Below are positions 9,100 through 17,546 of a stretch of DNA of 64,000 nucleotides, one piece after another. The DNA comes from Clostridium pascui (GTDB lineage Bacteria > Bacillota > Clostridia > Clostridiales > Clostridiaceae), in NCBI RefSeq assembly GCF_016908015.1, contig NZ_JAFBDB010000003.1:310001-374000 (forward strand), given 5' to 3'. A model generated the notes under the pieces. The model saw nothing but the letters and a program-made list of their open reading frames with translations. It was not told the DNA's origin and did no database searches. A program made the translations under genes and the position numbers. The first letter of the stretch is position 1; every line of letters starts with the position of its first letter.

Positions 9100-9897
9100 C
9101 TAAGGTGTCCTCCTATTTAAATCATATTTATCATCTTTTTTTAGTATGTGCATTTTAATATTACATATAGATAATATTTCATCTGGATTTTGCTCAGAAA
9201 CATTGGTTTTAGTAATTTCACTCCCATCAATTACATATACAGCTCCAGAACCTATTACACTAAATTGAGCTTCTCTATTAACTATAATGGCAGTATCTTC
9301 ATCAATACCAATTCCTATACTTTCAGGATTTTCTGATATTCCTACTAACAATCTTCCAATTCTTCCCCTTTGAGCAAAATGCTGATCTATTATTACACCT
9401 TTTATTAGACCCAATCCAGGAGCCATTTTTAAAGTACATTTTCTTGGCGATTCCTCTTCGGGACCTGTCACAATCATAGTATCACTCATAACAGAAGCCC
9501 CTGCAGAGGTTCCTACAAACATACAGCCTTCCTCGTACCTCTTTTTCATCATTCTATACAAAGGAGTCCCTCCAATTAAACTCGTTATCCTTAATTGATC
9601 TCCACCTGTAAAAAATACTATCGAGGCTCTTGAAATTAAATTTACATGGTAATCATCATAAGCATCTTTTCTTTCCTTAACATTCAATATCGTTATATTC
9701 CTTACACCTAAGCCAGAAAATATGTATTTATATTGATCTCCTAATTCTTCTGGTACTCCTGATGCCACTGTTGCTACAAGCAATTCATCCTTATCCTTAT
9801 CAATATGAGAACAAACTTCTTTTAATATATTCTTATCGCCTTCTTTATCCTCTGCTCCTCCTATTATTATTAAATTGCTTTTTATTCTTTCCTCCAA
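9100..9897 (-). CDS. cphB: Cyanophycinase
   Basis: Serine exopeptidase of family S51 that degrades cyanophycin to beta-Asp-Arg dipeptides. The 265-residue product has the nucleophile elbow GTSAGAS, the IIIGGAEDKEGD start, FFTGGDQLR, and the acidic VTGPEEES loop followed by GLGLIKGVIIDQHFAQRGR. All are typical of cyanophycinase rather than peptidase E. Translation probably starts at TTG (9897), seven bases after AGAGGTG. Synthetase and hydrolase share one operon, so storage and mobilisation of the polymer would be co-expressed. Confidence 0.96.
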   Translation of the reverse strand: MEERIKSNLIIIGGAEDKEGDKNILKEVCSHIDKDKDELLVATVASGVPEELGDQYKYIFSGLGVRNITILNVKERKDAYDDYHVNLISRASIVFFTGGDQLRITSLIGGTPLYRMMKKRYEEGCMFVGTSAGASVMSDTMIVTGPEEESPRKCTLKMAPGLGLIKGVIIDQHFAQRGRIGRLLVGISENPESIGIGIDEDTAIIVNREAQFSVIGSGAVYVIDGSEITKTNVSEQNPDEILSICNIKMHILKKDDKYDLNRRTP

Positions 9898-9967
9898 AAC
9901 TCAACACCTCTTTCCGCAGGTATTTTTTATTTTTCCCAATTTAAATCCACTTATTCATATAAAATAA

Positions 9968-10013
9968 AAAAACACAACATACTCTTGTACAAATACAGAA
10001 CATGTTGTGTTTT
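9968..10013 (-). terminator. Intrinsic terminator after the SPOCS/LysM gene
   Basis: A 12-13 bp stem (9968-9980 with 10002-10013) with a 21-base loop and A/T tails on either side, 14 bases beyond the stop codon of the SPOCS gene. Confidence 0.75.
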
Positions 10014-10026
10014 AAATAATTTATTA

Positions 10027-11595
10027 TCAGAATACTAGTCTTCCAGGTATCAATAGTTTTTCACCTGGCTTTACCATATCTGGTGAATCAATACCATTCA
10101 TTTTCATTAAATCATCCATAGTTGTAAAATACTTTTTAGCTATTTTCCATAAAGTATCTTCCTTTTGAACAATATATATTGTAATACTGCACTTTTTCTT
10201 TGTCACTTCATCTTCTACAGATTCAAGTTCTACTAAAAATTCTTTATTAACTGGTGCATTTACTCTTATATTCAATTCTATTAGCGCCTTTATAGCTATA
10301 TTCCCAGCTTCTATAGAAGCTTCTAAATTTTCTAAAAGTGCCTTTGCTATAGCCTGCATATCCAGCTTACAGCCCGAAATGTCTACTGTAGCACTAAACG
10401 GAAGCTCTTCTCTTATGTTTTCAACAGACTTATTTTCATCATCTACCTTGTACATTACTTCTGCTCTAACTACACCTTCTACTGCTACTTGTTCCTCCAT
10501 TACTTTCTTATCAGTAATACATACATTTCCACTAGCCATAATTACTTCTACAGGTTTTGCAGATTCTTTATCTATTTCAATATCTGCCTTAACTACTGTT
10601 TCTGTATTAACATTTCCAACCATGTCATTAAGTTCATAACTTTCTTTTTTCATGTTTAATATTGCATCTGGCGAATATATATCTTCTAGAACATCCATCT
10701 GTTCTTTATTGAGAACCTTGGTAGATGTTTTAACATTAACCTTTGCTTCAACCACCCTATTTTCAGCAACTTCATCTTCCTTCACTTCAATTTCTACTGG
10801 TTCTATATTAAATTCAGTAAACCCTTCCATAAGTGGATTGATTCCATCAAATTCAAATTCGTTATTTAAAACCACTTCTTTTTCTAAGCAAGCTATATCT
10901 GTCGTATCCTTACCCCTATATAAAATATACAAAACAGCATTAGCTTCTACATTTATCTTATTCTCCATAATATTTATATTTTTCTTTTTTAGATTTATAT
11001 TAGTTTTCAATACATTTCCTATTTGTGGCTTATCTGCAGGAACAGTTAAGTTTATATCTGCTTCTAAATTACCCTTTATAGTTCCTACAATCTTATCTAT
11101 TTTAGAAGTATTTTTTAGCATTTGAACATTTTTATCTCCATCAACATCCTTAACTATTTGAAAGTTATTATTTTTATATACTTCAGCTTTTAATTTTACT
11201 ATGCCTTCTACCATTACCTTTCTTTCATTTAGTATGTTGCATCCCATGTGTTCAACGTAACACTCAACATCACAATCCATTCTATGTTCTGCACCCTTTA
11301 ACTCTATTTGATTAGAGAATTTATTGTTGTAGGTCACATTGTGTATGCCAATCTTTTCATCTTCACGAGCCTTATAAATTACATTATGCTTCACTTCACC
11401 TTCTACCAAAACCTTATCCTGCTGCACTTCTTTATTAGTTATAACAGGTTTTGATTCTACAGTCAGTATTTCTACCACATCTGGATGAGTATCAGGTATA
11501 ACATACTCTCCTTTAACTATTGTATCCGCCATATTTTCCCCTAGGAGCTGTTCGCATTCTATATTTTCTCTTATCAACTCTATAGACATAATCAT
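10027..11595 (-). CDS. SPOCS (DUF3794) and LysM domain protein, probable spore coat/cortex protein
   Basis: A 522-residue protein made of repeated SPOCS/DUF3794 modules (about 30-440), seen as recurring blocks such as VEGVVRAEVMYK and GNVCITDKKV, and one C-terminal LysM domain (about 470-518; YIVQKEDTLWKIAKKYF, KPGEKLLIPG). LysM binds peptidoglycan or chitin-like glycans. SPOCS proteins such as B. subtilis SafA/SpoVID-related proteins organise spore envelope layers. The ATG at 11589 is a likely alternative start because it lies nine bases after GGGGGG, against three for the first ATG. It sits where B. subtilis has sspF, next to veg and yabG. Confidence 0.85.
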   Translation of the reverse strand: MIMSIELIRENIECEQLLGENMADTIVKGEYVIPDTHPDVVEILTVESKPVITNKEVQQDKVLVEGEVKHNVIYKAREDEKIGIHNVTYNNKFSNQIELKGAEHRMDCDVECYVEHMGCNILNERKVMVEGIVKLKAEVYKNNNFQIVKDVDGDKNVQMLKNTSKIDKIVGTIKGNLEADINLTVPADKPQIGNVLKTNINLKKKNINIMENKINVEANAVLYILYRGKDTTDIACLEKEVVLNNEFEFDGINPLMEGFTEFNIEPVEIEVKEDEVAENRVVEAKVNVKTSTKVLNKEQMDVLEDIYSPDAILNMKKESYELNDMVGNVNTETVVKADIEIDKESAKPVEVIMASGNVCITDKKVMEEQVAVEGVVRAEVMYKVDDENKSVENIREELPFSATVDISGCKLDMQAIAKALLENLEASIEAGNIAIKALIELNIRVNAPVNKEFLVELESVEDEVTKKKCSITIYIVQKEDTLWKIAKKYFTTMDDLMKMNGIDSPDMVKPGEKLLIPGRLVF

Positions 11596-11769
11596 ATTCC
11601 CCCCTATTATAAACCTACTATCTATATATATAGTATAATTATAATAAATATGATAATTTTTAATTATTTAGTTTTTTACACAAACTAGCTTTTACCGAAC
11701 ATCAATATACATATTTCGTCATTTTTTTATGTTTTACATCTATTTTTTTTGAAAACCTCTTAATAATTG

Positions 11770-11798
11770 TTGACATATATCTTATTTTGGCGTATTAT
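11770..11798 (+). promoter_or_regulatory. Sigma-A promoter of a candidate small RNA
   Basis: TTGACA (11770-11775), a 17-base spacer, then TATTAT (11793-11798). It points right, away from the SPOCS gene and towards a terminator 62 bases downstream, with no ORF between. Confidence 0.65.
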
Positions 11799-11804
11799 AA
11801 AATT

Positions 11805-11889
11805 AGTTGTTGACCATATAACCTCTCATAAATTCTCAATACCCTTTTATACCATAGTCGAAAGATGGAAAAGCCATCTTTCTTTTTTT
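11805..11889 (+). ncRNA. Candidate small RNA between SPOCS gene and veg
   Basis: About 85 nt would be transcribed from the consensus promoter just upstream to a clean intrinsic terminator: a perfect 9-bp stem (11860-11868 with 11874-11882), a five-base loop and a run of seven T. The unit holds no ATG, so it is probably non-coding. The single-stranded part contains ACCTCTC (11821-11827), which could pair with Shine-Dalgarno sequences of the GAGAGG type. Much of the rest of the 351-base gap between the SPOCS gene and veg is A/T-rich with no recognisable element apart from the veg terminator. I do not recognise a known RNA family. Confidence 0.5.
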
Positions 11890-11907
11890 ATATGTAGATA
11901 AAAACAA

Positions 11908-11928
11908 AGCAGCGATATAATCGCTGCT
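11908..11928 (-). terminator. Intrinsic terminator after veg
   Basis: Perfect 9-bp stem (AGCAGCGAT with its complement) with a three-base loop, followed on the minus strand by a T-rich run, 19 bases beyond the veg stop. Confidence 0.8.
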
Positions 11929-11946
11929 CTTTTATTATGTGTTTTA

Positions 11947-12180
11947 TTATGCATAAACCAATTGAACTGTCTTTGTCAATACATCTGAATAACTGTAAGT
12001 CACTGTCCTCTGGGCGTCACTGTCTAACCTTACTACAAAGATGCTAGGGTAAGTTTTTTCAATAGTGCCTTTGTTAACAAAAGTCCTTCTTCTGCCTCCG
12101 TTAGCCTTTAGTGTTACGCTTTCCCCCACATGGTTTTCTATATCTTTTTTTATAGAAGCCAATACATTTCCTCTTTCCAC
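11947..12180 (-). CDS. veg: Veg family protein
   Basis: Small 77-residue protein of the Veg family, linked in Bacillus subtilis to biofilm matrix regulation and vegetative growth. Family signatures LKANGGRRRTFV.KGTI, TYPSIFVV and TYSYSDVLTKTV are all present. Translation starts at GTG (12180), eight bases after AGAGGG. The upstream in-frame ATG at 12219 cannot be used because it lies in the promoter, before the predicted transcription start. Tandem consensus promoters precede it, consistent with the very strong expression known for veg. Neighbours match B. subtilis, with yabG upstream on the same strand. Confidence 0.95.
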   Translation of the reverse strand: MERGNVLASIKKDIENHVGESVTLKANGGRRRTFVNKGTIEKTYPSIFVVRLDSDAQRTVTYSYSDVLTKTVQLVYA

Positions 12181-12207
12181 ACTAAACACCCTCTTTCTAC
12201 ATAATAT

Positions 12208-12236
12208 ATTATATAGCATATATTTATTTTTGTCAA
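12208..12236 (-). promoter_or_regulatory. Proximal veg promoter (perfect sigma-A consensus)
   Basis: On the minus strand TTGACA (12236-12231), exactly 17 bases, then TATAAT (12213-12208). Transcription would begin near 12201, giving a leader of about 20 bases before the GTG start. Confidence 0.85.
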
Positions 12237-12246
12237 TAAACTTATA

Positions 12247-12275
12247 ATTTTATCTTGATTTTTACACTTTGTCAA
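12247..12275 (-). promoter_or_regulatory. Distal veg promoter
   Basis: On the minus strand TTGACA (12275-12270), exactly 17 bases, then TAAAAT (12252-12247). It lies 39 bases upstream of the proximal promoter, so veg has two near-consensus promoters in tandem. Confidence 0.75.
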
Positions 12276-12385
12276 TATTAACTTTTTGTAAATTATGCTA
12301 TTTTTAAAACGTATACATATATTATTCCTTTTTCACTTAATCCTCATATAGTATTCCCTCTATAGTTTGCCATTATTCATAAAAA

Positions 12386-12430
12386 TGTAATAAAGACATG
12401 CATGAGAAATCTTTGCATATCTTTATTACA
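12386..12430 (-). terminator. Intrinsic terminator after yabG
   Basis: An 11-bp outer stem (12386-12396 with 12420-12430), extended inward with one mismatch, followed on the minus strand by T-rich sequence. It lies 26 bases beyond the yabG stop. Confidence 0.75.
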
Positions 12431-12455
12431 CTTGATAAAACTTCTTTATGTTTAA

Positions 12456-13337
12456 TTATTTTAAATACTGTGATTTTGGAAATCCCTCTCTGTATTTTCC
12501 TCTTGTTTGAAGCCCACCTATCCCCTTTACTCCTGTAATAGTGTTTTCTAATGCTTCAGGTATAGATACTACTTTTTCTATATTTGTATATGCTATTTTT
12601 TCACATAGAAATACAGGATCAAGGCAATGTATTAAAACTCGATTAGGTGAACTTGCAAAATTAGCACCTGCGTCTAAAAGAGCTTCATAATTAGACTGAC
12701 ACGCTCCTGCAAAGATAACTAAATTATCATACCCTGGTTCATAATTTCTAAGCTCAGATACAGTTTCAACATAATACTTAGAGTTTCTATAGTTATTTAT
12801 GTCTATATAATCTCTTGTTCCCTTAGTTACTGCATCATGGCCTGTTATAACTACAATATCAGGCTTTACTGTCTTTACTAGCTGAAGCACCTGTGCAGGT
12901 TGATCCTTTTCTGCAATCACTCTTCCAATGACATCTAATCCTAATTGTTTATACACCTTTAAACATACATCTAGGTACTCTGAATCTCCATCAACATGAA
13001 GTATTTTCCCTGGCCTCCCAAAAGACAGTTCATTACTATTACCTTTTATTACTTTAAACTCTCTTCTATAAAGATCTTTTCCTGTTCTACCTAAAAGAAT
13101 TTTTTTTATTGATGAATTTACCTTTCTGCTGAAAACTTGTTCCTGCTTTGTATCTTCTTCAGCGACTACTTCCAAATCCTCTTCTACTGAATCCGCTATT
13201 ATTCTAAGATTTATTCCTTTAAGTGTATATATTTCTCCATCTTCTGTTTCTTTTATATTTATTATCTTAAATGTAATATCTTTTCCATAGGACTTTCTTA
13301 CTACTATATCTCCTATTTTCAATAAAAACATCTCCAT
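12456..13337 (-). CDS. yabG: Sporulation-specific protease YabG
   Basis: Mother-cell protease that trims coat and exosporium proteins and germination factors; in C. difficile YabG processes CspBA and the SleC pro-form. The 293-residue product matches the family along its length: the IGDIVVRKSYGKDI start, HVDGD/YLDVCLK, PDIVVITGHDA, and FAGACQSNYEALLDAGANFASSPNR. Those conserved His and Cys residues are the expected catalytic ones. The yabG-veg order is shared with B. subtilis, but ksgA, normally next upstream, is about 41 kb away here. Confidence 0.95.
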   Translation of the reverse strand: MEMFLLKIGDIVVRKSYGKDITFKIINIKETEDGEIYTLKGINLRIIADSVEEDLEVVAEEDTKQEQVFSRKVNSSIKKILLGRTGKDLYRREFKVIKGNSNELSFGRPGKILHVDGDSEYLDVCLKVYKQLGLDVIGRVIAEKDQPAQVLQLVKTVKPDIVVITGHDAVTKGTRDYIDINNYRNSKYYVETVSELRNYEPGYDNLVIFAGACQSNYEALLDAGANFASSPNRVLIHCLDPVFLCEKIAYTNIEKVVSIPEALENTITGVKGIGGLQTRGKYREGFPKSQYLK

Positions 13338-13436
13338 ATACCCTTAATTTCATTATATATAATATGTACTTTCCCTTAGTTAAGTGCAAAATTATTGGCA
13401 TGTACTACTTTTTATAAGTAATACATGCCTTAATTA

Positions 13437-14441
13437 CTATTCCTCCTGATTATAGTACTTTTTAAATTCATCAATAAAATTAATATATAAATCCTGTTCA
13501 GCTATTAATTCCTCCATTTTATTATTAAAGGTATTCGTTGGCCAATTAACTTCATTGTAATAATATCTATTACAAAGTCTCCAAAATCTTTGTGGGAATA
13601 ATAAAAAGGCGAATAATACCTTATACTCATCTGTGGACAATGGGCTTATCTCATTATAAGCACTTATAATTAAATGTGCATATTCTATATTCCACTCAAC
13701 TCTTTTAAGAACCTTTATTATAAAGGAAGAAATATCATATGCTCTTACTTCTCTCTTACAGTAATCGAAATCTATGACATTTACATCATTATTATTATCT
13801 ATTATTATATTATGATAAGTATAATCATGATGACAAAATGCCTTTTCTTCTTCTGCCATTCTGCAAATCTCCATGTAATTAGATGAATTTAATACCTTCA
13901 TTGCTCTTTTTCCTAAGTCTTTATAAAACTGTATTGTCTTTAGATAATTCATTTCAAAGTTATTTTTATTACTTCTTTTGCGAGTCATGTCCCTCATTTT
14001 TTCAAAAGATCTGACCCTTTTCTCCATAAGGTGAGGCCATCTTCCCAAATCACTTTTAAGTTTGCTGTTTTCTGGAGGTTCATATCCTTTAGAAACAATA
14101 TGCATATATGCAAGCTTTTGAGCTGCTATATAGAGGTCTTCCTTATTTCTAAAATCTGCTTCTCGTCCATCAATCCATTCAGATAATGTGTATATGTCCT
14201 CATTTACTAGAGCATATGGATTTCCATCTACATTAAGACAATATCTATCTACTTCCCTAAATCCCTTGTTTATAAGATGCTCCTTTGCTCCATATACAAA
14301 TAATAATTTTTGCACTCCATAATTTATTTTCTTTAGACATTTGATACCTTTATTTGTTTTTACTAAATAAACTCCTCTATTTGGTTTAAGGCTTTCAATT
14401 TTAATGTCGAATTGCCTTTCTATTTCAAATTCTCTCATCAT
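13437..14441 (-). CDS. CotS-family spore coat kinase-like protein
   Basis: 334-residue protein with the aminoglycoside-phosphotransferase/choline-kinase fold of the CotS/YutH family. The catalytic loop CHHDYTYHN and the metal-binding DFDYC motif are intact, so it could phosphorylate a small molecule or sugar, though no substrate is proven for the family. I chose the ATG at 14441, eight bases after AAGGAGG, over the GTG nine bases upstream. A GT4 glycosyltransferase gene diverges from it 171 bases away. B. subtilis has the comparable pair cotS and cotSA. It is probably sigma-K controlled in the mother cell, by analogy. Confidence 0.88.
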   Translation of the reverse strand: MMREFEIERQFDIKIESLKPNRGVYLVKTNKGIKCLKKINYGVQKLLFVYGAKEHLINKGFREVDRYCLNVDGNPYALVNEDIYTLSEWIDGREADFRNKEDLYIAAQKLAYMHIVSKGYEPPENSKLKSDLGRWPHLMEKRVRSFEKMRDMTRKRSNKNNFEMNYLKTIQFYKDLGKRAMKVLNSSNYMEICRMAEEEKAFCHHDYTYHNIIIDNNNDVNVIDFDYCKREVRAYDISSFIIKVLKRVEWNIEYAHLIISAYNEISPLSTDEYKVLFAFLLFPQRFWRLCNRYYYNEVNWPTNTFNNKMEELIAEQDLYINFIDEFKKYYNQEE

Positions 14442-14612
14442 AGTAATCACCTCCTTATAATTTATATGAAATAAACATACTATTTAGAAGCTAAATTAAT
14501 GTATAAATTGTATAATATCCATCATATGATTTTTATATAAGAACTTTTATTAACACTTTCAATCCATGTCTAATATAATGAAATATAACCACTATAAGGA
14601 AGGTTAGTTCGT

Positions 14613-15737
14613 ATGAAGATAGGTATAGATGGAAGAGCTTCTCAATGGTATAGAGGAACTGGCATAGGTACTTACACATATCAACTTATAAACTATGTAA
14701 ATAAAGTTGATTCCCTAAATAATTACATGATCTTTATGCCTGAAAACTCTAAATACAATATTAATTTTAACTCTAATTTTTCCATAAAAAACATTACAGA
14801 AAACTGCAAAAACAATTTCTGGGATGAGGTTAACATCCCAAATATACTAAAGTCTAATGAAGTAGATCTTTATCATGTTCCTCAAAACGGCATCGGAAGC
14901 CCTGAGGAAAAAAAGTGTCCCCTAGTGATAACACTTCATGATGTTATACCTTATAGGATGCCTGAAACTACTAGTGAAGGTTATCTAAAATTATTTCAAG
15001 AGAAACTACCTGAAATAGTATCAATGTGTGATGGAATAATAACAGTATCTAATTTTTCAAAGGAAGACATTATAAAAACATTTAATTTTCCAAGAGAAAA
15101 AATATTTGTTACTTATTTAGCTAGTGAAGATATTTATAGACCTATAGATAAACTTGTTAGTAAACAAGTAGTAAAAAACTTTTATGGAATAGATAATGAC
15201 TTTATTTTATATGTAGGGGGCTTTAGTCCTCGTAAAAATATAATAGGTCTTATTGAATCATTTAGTAAAGTTATAGCTCACTATAAAAGAGATATAAAGC
15301 TTGTCATTGCAGGCAAGAAAGGTAAGTCTTATGAAATATATAAAAAGCGCTGCGAACAACTTCATATAGAAGATAAGGTACTCTTTCCTGGATTTATTTC
15401 CATAGATCATATGCCTTATTTTTATAATGCAGCAAAACTCTTTGTATATCCATCCTTTTATGAAGGTTTTGGCCTTCCTCCTTTGGAAGCTATGGCATGC
15501 GGTGTACCAGTTGTGGCTTCAAACCTTACCTCTATACCTGAGGTGGTTAAGGACGCTGCACTACTTATAGACCCTAACAATATAGATGACCTATTTCATT
15601 CCATTTCTAAGGGGCTAATGGACGATAGTCTCCGTGAAAAACTTATTTTGAAGGGACTCGTACGTTCCTCTGAACTTACCTGGGACTCTACTGCACGCAA
15701 TACTATGATTGCATATAGTAAAATACTTAATAGTTAA
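14613..15737 (+). CDS. GT4 family glycosyltransferase of the spore-surface cluster
   Basis: 374-residue retaining GT-B glycosyltransferase. The N-terminal donor/acceptor start IGIDGRASQWYRGTGIGTY is followed by a YVGGFSPRKN nucleotide-binding region near residue 203 and the EX7E motif in FYEGFGLPPLEAMACG near residue 285. It is clearly paralogous to the gene at 18733 along its whole length. It diverges from one CotS gene and converges with another, resembling the B. subtilis CotSA-CotS pairing. Likely role: glycosylation of a coat or exosporium component. Ribosome site AAGGAAGG precedes the ATG. Its 3' end shares a terminator with the convergent CotS gene. Confidence 0.88.
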   Translation: MKIGIDGRASQWYRGTGIGTYTYQLINYVNKVDSLNNYMIFMPENSKYNINFNSNFSIKNITENCKNNFWDEVNIPNILKSNEVDLYHVPQNGIGSPEEKKCPLVITLHDVIPYRMPETTSEGYLKLFQEKLPEIVSMCDGIITVSNFSKEDIIKTFNFPREKIFVTYLASEDIYRPIDKLVSKQVVKNFYGIDNDFILYVGGFSPRKNIIGLIESFSKVIAHYKRDIKLVIAGKKGKSYEIYKKRCEQLHIEDKVLFPGFISIDHMPYFYNAAKLFVYPSFYEGFGLPPLEAMACGVPVVASNLTSIPEVVKDAALLIDPNNIDDLFHSISKGLMDDSLREKLILKGLVRSSELTWDSTARNTMIAYSKILNS

Positions 15738-15773
15738 AAAGCTGTGTGTCTATTAAACTAGACACACAGCTTT
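15738..15773. terminator. Bidirectional terminator between GT4 gene and CotS gene
   Basis: Two complementary 15-base arms (15738-15752, 15759-15773) with an A run and T run. It overlaps the last codons of the convergent CotS gene, so both genes use one compact terminator. Confidence 0.85.
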
Positions 15774-16772
15774 AAATTCATTTAAAAATTCCTGCCTAAA
15801 TTCTTCTTTCTCTATTTTCTTATTTAATCTATCGATAAACATTTCGTTAGTCCAATTTTTTCTTCGTCCATAGTAATCTCTACAAATAGAATATATCTCT
15901 TCAGGAAACTTTAAAATTCCATACAATACTTTTAGCTCTCTACTTTCAATTGGGTTTATGCTCATGTATTCATTTAGTATAACCTTAGCCTTTTCCAAAT
16001 CAAACGCAAAATTTTTAATTACTTTTAATATAAAATTTGCCAAGTCATGTACTTTTAAATCTATCATAGCATAATCAAAGTCTATGAAGTAAGCCTCGTT
16101 ATCCTTTATTATTATATTGTGATATGCTAAATCATTATGACATAAAACCTTCTTATCTTCTTCACTACAAAGCTTGTAGTAACAAGAACTTTCAAGTATT
16201 TCTATACTCTCTTCAATCTCTTTTATATAAAAATCAACATACTTTAAAAAGTTAATATCAAATTCATTTTTATTTTCATGCATTTCAGCGATCCTTTTGA
16301 AAAACTTCATTTCATCTATTCTTCTTTTAAAGTTATCGATAAGTTTTCCATTGTTATCTTTACCTACAAGCTTACACCTAAATCCTTCCGATGCTGAATG
16401 CATTTCTGCCAACCCCTGTGCTGCAATAGAGATATCTATGGGATTATTAAAATCACATTCTATTCCCTCTACCAAATCTATTAAGCAATAAACCTGACCC
16501 TCAAAATTTATAAAGATTTCTCCATCTTTACTTTCGTGAAAATTCATTACCCTATTAAACTTTTTCTTTATATATTCCAGGCCATTATATATAAATGTTA
16601 GCTCTTCCATACTGTAATCTATTTTCTTTAATATTTTGTTTCCTTTATTTGTACTTACAAAAAATACACTTCTAAGTGGATATATATCATATATTTCTAT
16701 ATCAAACTTATTAAATAATTCAGTATCTAGTGCATATCCACAAAGATATAATTTTTCATCATATACTTCCAT
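15753..16772 (-). CDS. CotS-family spore coat kinase-like protein
   Basis: 339-residue CotS/YutH-family protein. The catalytic loop CHNDLAYHN and the DFDY metal site are conserved, so the kinase-like core is complete. It has a slightly longer N-terminus than the other CotS copies (MEVYDEKLYLCGYALD). It is the third gene of a minus-strand run (17547, 16784, 15753 starts of coding ends), 11 bases after the truncated paralogue, so the three are probably one operon. The C-terminal codons form part of the shared terminator with the GT4 gene. Confidence 0.87.
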   Translation of the reverse strand: MEVYDEKLYLCGYALDTELFNKFDIEIYDIYPLRSVFFVSTNKGNKILKKIDYSMEELTFIYNGLEYIKKKFNRVMNFHESKDGEIFINFEGQVYCLIDLVEGIECDFNNPIDISIAAQGLAEMHSASEGFRCKLVGKDNNGKLIDNFKRRIDEMKFFKRIAEMHENKNEFDINFLKYVDFYIKEIEESIEILESSCYYKLCSEEDKKVLCHNDLAYHNIIIKDNEAYFIDFDYAMIDLKVHDLANFILKVIKNFAFDLEKAKVILNEYMSINPIESRELKVLYGILKFPEEIYSICRDYYGRRKNWTNEMFIDRLNKKIEKEEFRQEFLNEFKAVCLV

Positions 16773-16783
16773 TAATATCCCCC

Positions 16784-17524
16784 CTATATTAAGCTATCTC
16801 CGTCCTGCCTCATAGCCCTTATCAATTTTTCAAAACATTCTTCTGGGGTTAAATCCTTTTTTCTATATCTAGTACATATTCTTACAAACTCATAAGGATA
16901 GGATAGAAGGCCTGCAATAAAACTATAGCTATCGTTCATTAAGGATTCTATGGAACAAAACTCTCTTATAAGCTTTTGATAATCCAACTCATATTTTTTT
17001 TTCTTATACTTTCTAAGTAAATAAAAGCAATCTATTTCCACCATATCATAACTACACTTATTTGGACTTTTTATTTGTAAGATGTTATCTTTTGTTAAAT
17101 TCACAAAATCTTCAATTCCTAAACATATCTCCTTATTCTTCATGCTTCTTCTTATAAGATCCAAGTATCCATTGTCATAAATAGTTTTAATTGATTTCTC
17201 TCCTCTTTCTATATAAAATTCTACGTTATTTAAAAGAAGCATTTCAAATTTATTTTCTACCCCTTTTGATTTTAATACTTGTTCTTCTCTTTTTAACTTT
17301 TTAAGTCCTACCTTAAAATCTTCTACAAGCTTTCCTATAGTGTTTTCTAACCTATTTTTAAAAATCACTTGCCCCCCTATAGTTCTTTTATGAAATTCAT
17401 CTATAATCTTCATTTGCTTTATCAAGTTCTCTTCGTTTACAGCTATACCATCATAACTGAATTTATCTACTATATCTATATTTTTATCTTTTAGATATTG
17501 CTCAAATGTAACTATAGTCATCAT
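16784..17524 (-). CDS. Truncated CotS-like pseudokinase
   Basis: 246-residue protein lying between two CotS genes. It aligns by eye with the CotS middle and C-terminal lobes: NKFEMLLLNNVEFYIERGEKSIK corresponds to the NNFEMNYLKTIQFYKDLGKRAMK region of its neighbours, and the tail SYPYEFVRICTRYRKK to FPQRFWRLCNRYY. The whole N-lobe (about 95 residues) is absent. The catalytic HxDxxxHN loop is replaced by CLGIEDFVNLTKDN, and DFD by EID. The frame is intact and the gene has a GGAGGTGG ribosome site, so it is probably expressed but catalytically dead. It may be a structural or regulatory paralogue. A decaying gene is the alternative. Confidence 0.75.
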   Translation of the reverse strand: MMTIVTFEQYLKDKNIDIVDKFSYDGIAVNEENLIKQMKIIDEFHKRTIGGQVIFKNRLENTIGKLVEDFKVGLKKLKREEQVLKSKGVENKFEMLLLNNVEFYIERGEKSIKTIYDNGYLDLIRRSMKNKEICLGIEDFVNLTKDNILQIKSPNKCSYDMVEIDCFYLLRKYKKKKYELDYQKLIREFCSIESLMNDSYSFIAGLLSYPYEFVRICTRYRKKDLTPEECFEKLIRAMRQDGDSLI

Positions 17525-17546
17525 ATTATATATTCCACCTCCAGCT

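Noticed and set aside
10652-11125. A plus-strand ORF of 157 codons inside the SPOCS gene
   Set aside because: Low-complexity Ser/Phe/Leu composition typical of antisense to an acidic protein, with no ribosome site or conserved motif.
11947-12219. veg starting at the ATG at 12219 (90 residues)
   Set aside because: That ATG lies in the proximal promoter, upstream of the predicted transcription start. GTG 12180 has AGAGGG at the right distance and fits the family length.
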